Shown here piece by piece: positions 9,333 through 16,639 of a stretch of 64,000 nucleotides of DNA. Both the position numbers and the translations under genes were made by a program. Below the pieces are notes generated by a model. The model was not told where the DNA came from. It did no database searches and saw only the letters and a list, made by a program, of their open reading frames with translations. Source of the DNA: Brachybacterium aquaticum. Its GTDB lineage: Bacteria; Actinomycetota; Actinomycetes; Actinomycetales; Dermabacteraceae. The stretch is from assembly GCF_014204755.1 (NCBI RefSeq), contig NZ_JACHLZ010000001.1:2480001-2544000 (forward strand), read 5' to 3'. Within the stretch, counting starts at the first letter, position 1. Every line of letters starts with the position of its first letter.

Positions 9333-9377
9333 TTTTCGACGGGGCCTTGACACCCTCACACCACACCCCTCACCCCC

Positions 9378-9899
9378 TCATCGCACCCCCAGCTCCCACC
9401 GCTCCACCGCACGTCGCCCGTCGGCCGGGTGGCGCTCGACCGCCCCCGTCGACTGCGCCCCGAGCCCCCGCGCGACCGCGAGGGACCCCGCGTTCCCCGG
9501 GGCGATACGCAGCACGAGCCGGGCGATCCCCGCGTCCGCCCGCGCCTGCGCGACCAGCAGCGCCGCGATCGCGTGCCCGAGGCCCCTCCCCCGACACCCC
9601 TGGAGCACCCAGTAGTTCAGCGCCGTCTCACCCCGCGCGAGACCGGGAGCAAGGAGGTGCAGGCCGCCCCCGCCCACCAGCTCCCCATCCACGAGCGCCG
9701 CGTACTCCCGCACCGGCCCGTCGGCCCGCCAGCGCGAGGCGCGATCGAGGAAGTCGGCGAGCGCGTCCGGCTCCCAGCGCCCGCCGATGATCTCCCGGGC
9801 GAGCTGCTCGTCCTGCCCGGCGAGCAGCGCCAGGCCGTGCTGCGGGCCGAGCGGCTCGAGCCGCAGCCCGCTCACACCCCCGCCCGCACCCCCGCTCAC
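9378..9899 (-). CDS. GNAT-family N-acetyltransferase
   Basis: A 173-residue acetyltransferase using acetyl-CoA; substrate unknown. The acetyl-CoA-binding motif A is VLQGCRGRGLGHAIAALL (Q/R-x-x-G-x-G/A), preceded by strand beta4 (GETALNYWVL), and the family motif B region follows (RIAPGNAGSLAVARGLG). The NYWV and NxxSLxxxxxLG pattern is like RimJ/RimL-type ribosomal or antibiotic acetyltransferases. Start GTG at 9899 overlaps the stop of the GntR gene by four bases (GTGA), so it is the third gene of a membrane protein-GntR-GNAT operon. Confidence 0.85.
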   Translation of the reverse strand: MSGGAGGGVSGLRLEPLGPQHGLALLAGQDEQLAREIIGGRWEPDALADFLDRASRWRADGPVREYAALVDGELVGGGGLHLLAPGLARGETALNYWVLQGCRGRGLGHAIAALLVAQARADAGIARLVLRIAPGNAGSLAVARGLGAQSTGAVERHPADGRRAVERWELGVR

Positions 9900-10324
9900 G
9901 CGAGGGTCGCGGTGCTCTCCCCCGCGAGCGTGGCGCGCACGGCGGCGAGGATCTCCACGTCGCGGGCGCCGCGGGCGCGGGCCTCGGCGACAGGGTCCGC
10001 GAACAGCGGGATGAGCGCGGGGTCGACCTCACCGCCGGACTCGCGCAGGGTGGTCGCGGCGGAGCGTCGGGCGAGGGCCTGGGCGCCGGGGGCGATGGTG
10101 GTGCCCGCGCCGCGGCGGGTCACGATCATCTGCGCCTCCTCGAGGGCCTTGTAGGCGCGGGCGACGGTGCCGGGGGCGAGGCCGAGGTCGCCGGCGAGGA
10201 CGCGGATCGCGGGGAGCCGGTCCCCGGGGCGCAGCTCGCCGGTGCGGATCTGCTCGACGATCTCGCGGCGCACCTGCTCGTAGGGCGGGGTGGGGTTGTT
10301 CATGTCGACCACGATATGGGTCAT
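9896..10324 (-). CDS. GntR-family (YtrA-type) transcriptional regulator
   Basis: A 142-residue short GntR regulator. The winged helix covers ~15-85, with YEQVRREIVEQIRTGELRPG, LPAIRVLAGDLGLAPGTV and ARAYKALEEAQMI. There is no ligand domain, only a short helical tail, as in the YtrA subfamily. Such proteins repress adjacent membrane-protein or ABC operons. I chose the ATG at 10324, which overlaps the upstream stop (ATGA at 10321-10324) and has AAGGGG seven bases upstream; an alternative ATG lies at 10303. A perfect inverted repeat over the operon promoter (11321-11344) is its likely target. Confidence 0.9.
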   Translation of the reverse strand: MTHIVVDMNNPTPPYEQVRREIVEQIRTGELRPGDRLPAIRVLAGDLGLAPGTVARAYKALEEAQMIVTRRGAGTTIAPGAQALARRSAATTLRESGGEVDPALIPLFADPVAEARARGARDVEILAAVRATLAGESTATLA

Positions 10325-11268
10325 CGCGCGACCCCTTCGACTCCGGCGACGCCGGCGCCGGGCGCGGCCGACGGACGGCGCCGCGGGGCGCGCCGCGCGA
10401 TCGTCTGGGGGAAGACGACCATGACGAGGCCGACGGGGAGGGCGAGGAGCGCGGCGAGGATGCCGATCCCGGCGATCGCGGTGCCGGCCTGCATCGCGGG
10501 GGTGATCTCGTACAGTCCGCGCACGAGCACCAGCGGGTGCAGGAGGAACACCGAGACGGGGAGGGTGCAGGCGGCCGCGGCCAGCACGACGGCGCCGGCG
10601 ACGGAGGTGGAGGAGCGGCGGCGCAGGAGGATGTCCTGCGGGTCGTCGCTCGGGCGGCGGCGCAGGATCAGGCGCAGCGCGAGCAGGGCGACGAGCAGCA
10701 GCGCGACCGTGCCCACGGCGATGACGACCGTGTAGTGCCAGCCGGGGAAGGGACCGTAGACCGCGCCCCAGGGCACCCCGTCGTCGCCGACGCCCTCGAC
10801 GACCATGAACGTGTTCCCGCCGCTCGCGAGCAGGGCACCGGTGGCGGTGACCAGGGCGAGCGCGGCGAGGGCGAGGCCCGCGAGCACCAGGGCGCCGCGC
10901 GGGACGATGGAGCCGGCGGTGCGGCGCTGGAGGCTGGCGCGGCGCACGGCGGTGCGCGGCGCGGGCAGGGACATCTCCCCCATGGCGATTGCGAGGACCA
11001 GCACGATCCCGCCGAGGAAGGGACCGGCGGCGGCGAAGGCGCCGGTGGCGAAGTGTTCGCTGCCGGCGCTGACGGTCTGGGCCCAGGTGACCACCGCAAC
11101 GGTGACGATCATGCCGAGCGGAACGCCGATCCAGCGGGCGATGAGGGCGCCGCGGTGCAGGCCCGTGCGTTCGTGGCCGAGGGCGTCGGCGATCAGGAGC
11201 ACCGCGACCACGACGAGCAGCGGGATGAGCAGCAGCATCAGCAGCGGGATCAGGGAACCGAGGAACAT
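10321..11268 (-). CDS. Multi-pass membrane protein of unknown function (GntR operon)
   Basis: A 315-residue integral membrane protein with about seven or eight hydrophobic segments, beginning MFLGSLIPLLMLLLIPLLVV and ending with an Arg/Ala-rich cytoplasmic tail. No catalytic motif is visible. It has a textbook AAGGAG seven bases before ATG 11268, so it is the first and probably best translated gene of the operon; the GntR and GNAT genes follow with overlaps. YtrA-type operons usually encode membrane or ABC proteins induced by wall-active antibiotics, so a role in envelope stress is an inference from context only. Confidence 0.75.
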   Translation of the reverse strand: MFLGSLIPLLMLLLIPLLVVVAVLLIADALGHERTGLHRGALIARWIGVPLGMIVTVAVVTWAQTVSAGSEHFATGAFAAAGPFLGGIVLVLAIAMGEMSLPAPRTAVRRASLQRRTAGSIVPRGALVLAGLALAALALVTATGALLASGGNTFMVVEGVGDDGVPWGAVYGPFPGWHYTVVIAVGTVALLLVALLALRLILRRRPSDDPQDILLRRRSSTSVAGAVVLAAAACTLPVSVFLLHPLVLVRGLYEITPAMQAGTAIAGIGILAALLALPVGLVMVVFPQTIARRAPRRRPSAAPGAGVAGVEGVAR

Positions 11269-11297
11269 GGCGGCACTCCTTCTTGTATCGAGGTGGT

Positions 11298-11344
11298 GAC
11301 ACAATGCGGCCTCCGCCACACTTGTGTCAAGAGGCCGACACAAG
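11298..11344 (-). promoter_or_regulatory. Promoter with overlapping GntR-type operator
   Basis: On the minus strand a perfect -35 TTGACA (11325-11330) is followed 18 bp later by a weak -10 CATTGT (11301-11306). A perfect 8-bp inverted repeat CTTGTGTC (11321-11328) / GACACAAG (11337-11344), 8-bp spacer, covers the -35. A third half-site GACACAA (11298-11304) covers the -10. This is the arrangement expected for autorepression by the short GntR protein of the same operon. Confidence 0.65.
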
Positions 11345-11396
11345 TTCTCCACGGCGCACCCCGGCCCCGCCGTGCCTCGCCCCGTAGCATCGACGG

Positions 11397-13367
11397 GTGC
11401 CCTCCCTCGTCCGACCCCGCCCCGCCGCCCGTGCGCTCGGCGCACTGCTGCTCGCCCTGCTCGGCGCGCTGCTGCTCGTCCCCTCCCCCGCCGCCCGGGC
11501 CGACGCCGACACCGCCGAGGCGCCCGTGCGCCTCGTGCTCGCGACCGCGGGGCTGACCTGGGAGGACATCGACGCAGAGACCACCCCGCACCTCCAGTGC
11601 CTCGCAGACCGCTCCGGCGTCGGCGCCATGAACACCACCTCCACGACCGTGGTCTCCACAAAGCGGCAGGGCCTGGAGACGCTGCACACCGGCTATCGGG
11701 GCCTGGCCGAGGAGGCGCCGCGCACGAGCGGCATCCCCACCCCGCCCACGGACCAGTGGAAGCAGCTGGACGTGCCGGTCACGGTGACCGGGGACCCCGC
11801 CGCGGTCGCTCCCGCCCTCGCCGCCGGGGACCTGGTGGAGCTCGAGCTGCCCTCGGTCCCCGACCACGAGGACCCTGCCCGGGAGCAGGAGCTCGCCGTG
11901 CTCGACGACGCCGTCGGCCAGACCCTCGACGCGCTCGGCGGCTGCCAGGCCGCGGACCTGCCCCGCACCCTGCTGGTCTCCGTCGCCGCGACCGACCCGG
12001 AGGACCCGGAGCAGGTCGAGCGCACCGGCGCGGTCGCCTCCCGCACCGTCGGCCTGCAGGTCGCGATGGACACCGCCCTGCCCGGGCAGGCCCTCACCTC
12101 CGGCGCCTCCAAGCAGACCGGCATCGTGGTGCTCACGGACGTGCTCGCCACGATCCTCGACTCCCACGACGCCTCCCCCGAGGGTCTGATCCCCGGTCAG
12201 CCCTTCCGCGGCGTCGACCACGCCGATCCCCAGCAGCTGGCCTGGGACCGCTCCGAGGCGGGCCGGCTCGTGGACCGCGCGACGATCCCCGCGCTCGGGT
12301 CCTGGCTGCTGCTGGGCGTCGCCGGGATCGTGATCGTGCTGGTCCCGGCGCTGGCCCGTCGGCCGCGGCTCGCCGCCGTCGGCCGGGCCTTCGCGGCGAT
12401 CGCACCGCTCGCCCTGCCCGTCGGGCTGTGCGCCTCACTCGTGCCCTGGTGGCGGGCCGAGCACCCCACCCTGGCCCTTGCGGGCGTGGTGTGGGCCGGG
12501 TGCGCGCTGCTGTCGGTGCTCGTGCTCGGCGGGCCCTGGCGCCGCTCCCGCTTCGGCCCCGTGGGCGTCTCCGCGGCGCTGGTCGCGGGGATCATCCTGC
12601 TCGAGTCCGCGACCGGGTCGCGCCTGCAGCTCTCCTCCCCGCTCGGGGCGCAGCCGATCTCCGGCGGGCGCTTCTACGGGCTGTCCAACCACCTGTTCGG
12701 CATGGTGCTCGCCGCGGCGCTGATGGCGTTGCTGTGCCTGTTCACCATGCTCGCCACCGCCCGCGCCCGGGTGCTCGCGACCGTGGTCGTGGGCGCGGCG
12801 GTCGCGATCGTGTGCATCACCCCGTCAATGGGCGCGGACTTCGGCTCGGGCCTGGCGACCATCCCCGCCTTCGGGCTGCTCGCGCTGCTGGTCTCCGGGA
12901 TCCGGCTGCGGCCCTGGCATGTGCTCGCGCTCGGCGCGGGCAGCGCCGCGGTGGTGCTCGGGGTGTCCTTCCTGGACTGGCTGCGTCCGCCGGAGGACCG
13001 CACCCACCTGGGCCGCTTCATCGACGAGCTGCTCTCCGGGGAGCTGTTCGCGGTGATCGTCCGCAAGCTCGCCCAGAACGTGGCGATGGCGACCGGGTTC
13101 TGGATCCTCGGGCTGCTTCTCCTGATCGCGGTGCTGCTCTCGAGCGCGATCCTCATGCCGGGACGGCTGCGCTGGCGCCGGCTCGCCGCGCTCGATGCGG
13201 CCCACCCCTCCGCCCACCGGGTGCGGATCGCGCTCGTGGTCGGGGCGTGGGTCGGCTATGCCGTCAACGACACCGGGCCGGTGCTCGTCGCCGCGATGCT
13301 CGGGCTCTGGCTCGCCTACCTGCCCGCGGTGCTGCCGGATCCGGCCGCGCGCGACGGCGCGGTCTGA
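11397..13367 (+). CDS. Membrane protein with extracytoplasmic phosphatase-like domain
   Basis: A 656-residue protein starting at GTG 11397. Residues 1-36 are a signal peptide with AxA cleavage (AARADA). Residues ~40-300 form a soluble outside domain (VRLVLATAGLTWEDIDAETTP, then LLVSVAATDP and a TGIVVLTDVLATILD segment) that reads like a degenerate alkaline-phosphatase-fold domain. Residues ~305-650 hold about nine or ten membrane segments with conserved-looking GGRFYGLSNHLFG and GYAVNDTGPV. I know actinobacterial proteins of this layout but no function for them. It is divergent from the GntR operon and ends directly against the convergent glycosyltransferase gene. Confidence 0.7.
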   Translation: MPSLVRPRPAARALGALLLALLGALLLVPSPAARADADTAEAPVRLVLATAGLTWEDIDAETTPHLQCLADRSGVGAMNTTSTTVVSTKRQGLETLHTGYRGLAEEAPRTSGIPTPPTDQWKQLDVPVTVTGDPAAVAPALAAGDLVELELPSVPDHEDPAREQELAVLDDAVGQTLDALGGCQAADLPRTLLVSVAATDPEDPEQVERTGAVASRTVGLQVAMDTALPGQALTSGASKQTGIVVLTDVLATILDSHDASPEGLIPGQPFRGVDHADPQQLAWDRSEAGRLVDRATIPALGSWLLLGVAGIVIVLVPALARRPRLAAVGRAFAAIAPLALPVGLCASLVPWWRAEHPTLALAGVVWAGCALLSVLVLGGPWRRSRFGPVGVSAALVAGIILLESATGSRLQLSSPLGAQPISGGRFYGLSNHLFGMVLAAALMALLCLFTMLATARARVLATVVVGAAVAIVCITPSMGADFGSGLATIPAFGLLALLVSGIRLRPWHVLALGAGSAAVVLGVSFLDWLRPPEDRTHLGRFIDELLSGELFAVIVRKLAQNVAMATGFWILGLLLLIAVLLSSAILMPGRLRWRRLAALDAAHPSAHRVRIALVVGAWVGYAVNDTGPVLVAAMLGLWLAYLPAVLPDPAARDGAV

Positions 13368-14705
13368 TCAGGCGTTCTCCGCGTCGACCGCCGCGTGGAT
13401 GACGAGGGAGGTGTACTCGTCCGCACTGAGCGGCGTGGTGACGCCCTCCGGGATCGACGGGGTGCCCGCGTCCAGGTGGGAGGCGATGATGACCGCGTGC
13501 TCGGGGGCGAAAGCACCCTCCACGGGGGCTTCGTCGAGCCGGGCGGCGAGGGCGCCGAGGTCCACGCCGGCGAGGTAGACGACGTCATCGGGGGCGAAGA
13601 GGCCCTCGACCTTGAGCGCGCGCAGCCGGGCATCGAGCGCGTCCACGTCCACGTCGCCGAGCTCGCGGGTCTCGTCGTCGGAGAACTCGCCGTCCACGGG
13701 GAGGTCGGCGAGGGTGAGGCGCCGCGCCTCCGCGGTCGCCTCCGCCTGCTCCTCCGCGACCTCCGGCGCGACGCCGGCCCAGACCTTCGCCTCGTCGTGG
13801 TCGTCGCTCCCGGCCGGCAGCGTCTCGGCCGACGGGGTCTGCGGCTCCTCCTCGACCTCCGCCTCCTCCTCCCCCAGGTCCGGGGACAGGTGGCGCTTGC
13901 GGGCGAGCGCCCGCATCACGTCGCGCAGCTGGGCGGCGCGGTGCAGCTGGCCGCGCAGGTCCTTGCCGGTGGCGCGGTGGTGGAGGTCCGCGGGGATCTC
14001 CTTGACCCAGAACCCGGCGGTGAGCGCGTCGATGGTCAGGGACGTCTCCACACCCCAGCCGGGAGCGAGCGGCAGGCACGCCTCCCAGGTCTCGCGGGTG
14101 ATGCAGCGCGTGCCGGAGAGCGGCTGGGTGGGCGCGAAGCCGGTGGCCTTCTCGATGCCGCGGCGGGCCGTGCGCACCACGATGCCCATCCCCGCGGCGC
14201 CGTCCTGCGGGGGCAGGGTGGCGATGGCCATGTCCACGCCCTCCTCGAGGACCGCCTCGACGAGGGGGTGGGCGGCGGTGGCGGAGGCGCCCATGTCCGC
14301 GTCGAGAAAGAGCAGCGCGCGCGGCACGGCCTCGCGGTCGTCGATCACGGGCAGCGGGCCGGTGTGCCCGGGCACGCGCGGCTCGGCGTGGAGCTCCTCG
14401 GTGAAGCCCTCGCCCCCGTCGGCCCGCTGGGCGTCCTCGCGGATGGCGACCATCTGGGCGCCGGTCGCCATGGCCGCGGCCTTGCCGCGGTTGGTCTTGT
14501 GGCGCACCACGAGGGCGCCCGTCCCCATGGCGACGGCGGAGGTGGCGTCGGTGGAGCCGTCGTCGACGACCACCACCATGTCCACGCCCGGGATCTCCCG
14601 GGCGGCGACGATGGTCGCCTGGATCCGCTCCGCCTCGTTCTTGCCGGGGATCACGACCGCGACCCGCTCGGGGCGGTGCGCGGTCAGCGGCCCCGCGCCG
14701 GTCAT
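13368..14705 (-). CDS. Family 2 glycosyltransferase with acidic C-terminal extension
   Basis: A 445-residue protein. The GT-A domain (~15-245) has VAVVIPGKNEAERIQATI, VVVDDGSTDAT, the KTNRGKAAAMATG loop and the metal-binding LFLDADMG, resembling glucosyl-3-phosphoglycerate synthase and dolichol-phosphate-sugar synthases. Donor and acceptor are unknown. The last ~190 residues are not part of the GT fold: a Glu-rich linker (GEEEAEVEEEPQTP) and a domain with two similar halves (LRALKVEGLFAPDDVVYLAG and LDEAPVEGAFAPEHAVIIAS). The start overlaps the DUF5926 stop (ATGA), so it is the third gene of the glutaminase-DUF5926-GT2 operon. Confidence 0.85.
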   Translation of the reverse strand: MTGAGPLTAHRPERVAVVIPGKNEAERIQATIVAAREIPGVDMVVVVDDGSTDATSAVAMGTGALVVRHKTNRGKAAAMATGAQMVAIREDAQRADGGEGFTEELHAEPRVPGHTGPLPVIDDREAVPRALLFLDADMGASATAAHPLVEAVLEEGVDMAIATLPPQDGAAGMGIVVRTARRGIEKATGFAPTQPLSGTRCITRETWEACLPLAPGWGVETSLTIDALTAGFWVKEIPADLHHRATGKDLRGQLHRAAQLRDVMRALARKRHLSPDLGEEEAEVEEEPQTPSAETLPAGSDDHDEAKVWAGVAPEVAEEQAEATAEARRLTLADLPVDGEFSDDETRELGDVDVDALDARLRALKVEGLFAPDDVVYLAGVDLGALAARLDEAPVEGAFAPEHAVIIASHLDAGTPSIPEGVTTPLSADEYTSLVIHAAVDAENA

Positions 14706-15532
14706 CGCAGGGTCACCTGTCGGGCGACGATGCCGCCGCGGGCGCGCCGCTCCTTGGCGGTCAGCGGCTCGTCGGAGGCGAGCGCCTCCTCGAAGCGGGC
14801 GCGGAAGGCCTCGGCCTCCGCCTCGGCGGCCTCGACGCCGGAGCCCTTGGCGAGGTCCCACACGGGGATCGCCAGGCCCTCGGCGCGGAAGGAGCCGACG
14901 TACTTCGCGCCCTCGCACAGCGCCGACTCGCGGCGGGCGTGGAGGCGGGTGACGGCGTCGATGACCTTCTCCTCGTCCGCGTCGAGCACCCAGCGCACGT
15001 GCTCCTTGGCGCCGGCGTCGACCCAGTAGGCGTGCGGGAGGCCGGTGACGGGGCGGGTGGTCATGATCGAGTCGTTGGCCTGCTGGATGGCGGCCTCGAT
15101 CTCGTCGGTGCGCTCGGCGCTGGGGTCGAGCCAGAAGTCGAAGGTGTCCTGGACCTCGATCGCGAAGTCGCCGGAGAGGTCGAGGACGTCCTGCAGGCGC
15201 GGGGAGTCGTCCTCGAGGGTGACCGTGGTGATCGGGGTGCCCGGCTCGAGGGCGAGGGCCTGGCGGATCGCCTGGCCGAGGCCGCGGGAGAGGTCGCCGC
15301 CCGGGTAGGGGGCCTGGATGCCGACGGTGATGGTGCCGTCGGTGCGGCGCACCGCGGGCCAGGCCATGGGCAGGATCGTGGCGAGCTGCACGGCGACGGC
15401 GCCGTGCTCGGCCGTGGTCGTGGCGCGCATGGTGGCCGCGGGGATCAGCTGGCGCATCGCCACCAGGTCCTGCTCGTTGGGCAGGCCCTCGAAGGGGCGG
15501 CGGACCAGGTCGTTGCGGGAGGTGGAACTCAT
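14702..15532 (-). CDS. DUF5926-family protein
   Basis: A 276-residue soluble actinobacterial protein of unknown function. The N-terminus RRPFEGLPNEQDLVAMRQLI and the motif IPAATM are hallmarks of the family as I know it. The rest is mixed alpha/beta with an acidic helical tail (VEAAEAEAEAFRARFEEAL) and a basic C-terminus that often carries residues like KERRARGG. No catalytic motif is evident. It begins 10 bases after the glutaminase stop and overlaps the glycosyltransferase start by four bases, so all three are probably cotranscribed. Its frequent pairing with a GT2 gene hints at a shared role, but none is established. Confidence 0.8.
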   Translation of the reverse strand: MSSTSRNDLVRRPFEGLPNEQDLVAMRQLIPAATMRATTTAEHGAVAVQLATILPMAWPAVRRTDGTITVGIQAPYPGGDLSRGLGQAIRQALALEPGTPITTVTLEDDSPRLQDVLDLSGDFAIEVQDTFDFWLDPSAERTDEIEAAIQQANDSIMTTRPVTGLPHAYWVDAGAKEHVRWVLDADEEKVIDAVTRLHARRESALCEGAKYVGSFRAEGLAIPVWDLAKGSGVEAAEAEAEAFRARFEEALASDEPLTAKERRARGGIVARQVTLR

Positions 15533-15542
15533 GGCCAGGAGT

Positions 15543-16604
15543 CTACCGACCAGCAGGGGCTCCGCCGGGAAGGCCCGCCTCGACCAGTTCCCGCGCGGCC
15601 TCCTCGAGGTGTCGCGGCTCGGTGCCGTCGAGCATGTGGAGGGAGAAGTCGGCGCTCAGCCGCTCGAAGAACAGGGTGCCGCGCACCGAGTTGCCGTGCA
15701 GGTCCAGCTGCGGGGCGTAGCTGGCGACGCCGAAGCGGGAGGGCAGGGCGGCGATGATCCCGCCGCCCACCCCGGACTTCGCGGGCAGGCCCACGTCGCT
15801 GACCCAGTCGCCGGCGTTGTCGTACATGCCGCAGGTGAGCATCACCGAGAGCACCTGCCGGGCTGCGACCTGGGAGAAGACCCGCTTGCCGGTGAGCGGG
15901 TTGGTACCGCCGGAGGCGAGGGTCGCGGCCATGACGGCGAGGTCGGTGACGGTGGTGAGCACGGCGCAGCCCTCGATGTACCCGGAGACGACCTCCTCCG
16001 AGTCCTCGGTCATGGACCCGGCGGCGCGGAGCATGTAGGCGAGCGCCAGGTTGCGGTCGGCGCTCCGGCGCTCCTCCTCGCAGGTCTCGCGGTGCAGGTC
16101 CAGCGACCGGCCGGCGGCGCCGTCCATCGCGGCGCGCAGCCGTTCGGTGCGCTCGGCGCGGGAGGTGCCGAGCATGGCGTGGGTGCGGATCGCGCCGATG
16201 TTCACCAGCGGGTTCTTGGGCTTCTTCGTGGTGCGGTCGATGCTGAGGGCGTTGAACTCCTCCCCCGTCGGCTCCTCGTCGACCACGGAGACGACGTAGT
16301 CCAGGCCGTGCAGGTCGATCGCGGCGCCGTAGGCGAAGACCTTGGAGATCGACTGCAGCGGGAAGGCGTGGTCGGTGCCGGAGGCGGTGATCTCCCCGTC
16401 CACGGAGCAGATCGCCGCGCCGAGGTGGTCCTCGCGGGCGCCGGAGAGGTAGGACAGCTCCGGGATGTCGCCGCCGGTCTCGACCCCGCCGATGATGCCA
16501 CGGTCGGGCTGGACGGCGTCGGGGTCGAACTCGCCGGTCGCGGTGGACAGGGCCGCGACGAGGCCGTCGAGATAGCGGGCAAGGGCGGTGGGTGCATCGC
16601 TCAC
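15543..16604 (-). CDS. glsA: Glutaminase A
   Basis: Hydrolyses L-glutamine to glutamate and ammonia in the cytoplasm. The 353-residue protein has the serine beta-lactamase-like fold of bacterial glutaminases: the S-x-x-K pair Ser85/Lys88 in FPLQSISKVFAYG, NPLVNIGAI, and the GVGGG loop (SGVGGGIIAALP). The C-terminus lacks a STAS domain, seen in some actinobacterial GlsA. The start is GTG at 16604 (VSDAPTALARYLDGL); longer N-terminal translation would run into the divergent promoter. It is the first gene of the operon with DUF5926 and GT2, and its start is 35 bp from the divergent flavoprotein gene. Confidence 0.95.
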   Translation of the reverse strand: MSDAPTALARYLDGLVAALSTATGEFDPDAVQPDRGIIGGVETGGDIPELSYLSGAREDHLGAAICSVDGEITASGTDHAFPLQSISKVFAYGAAIDLHGLDYVVSVVDEEPTGEEFNALSIDRTTKKPKNPLVNIGAIRTHAMLGTSRAERTERLRAAMDGAAGRSLDLHRETCEEERRSADRNLALAYMLRAAGSMTEDSEEVVSGYIEGCAVLTTVTDLAVMAATLASGGTNPLTGKRVFSQVAARQVLSVMLTCGMYDNAGDWVSDVGLPAKSGVGGGIIAALPSRFGVASYAPQLDLHGNSVRGTLFFERLSADFSLHMLDGTEPRHLEEAARELVEAGLPGGAPAGR

Positions 16605-16639
16605 GCCCCGACCGTACCCGGCCCGGGATACCGTGAGCC

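Noticed and set aside
9096-9377. Chromosomal replication origin
   Set aside because: Only one exact and two partial DnaA boxes, no dnaA/dnaN/gyrB neighbours and no long AT-rich unwinding region.
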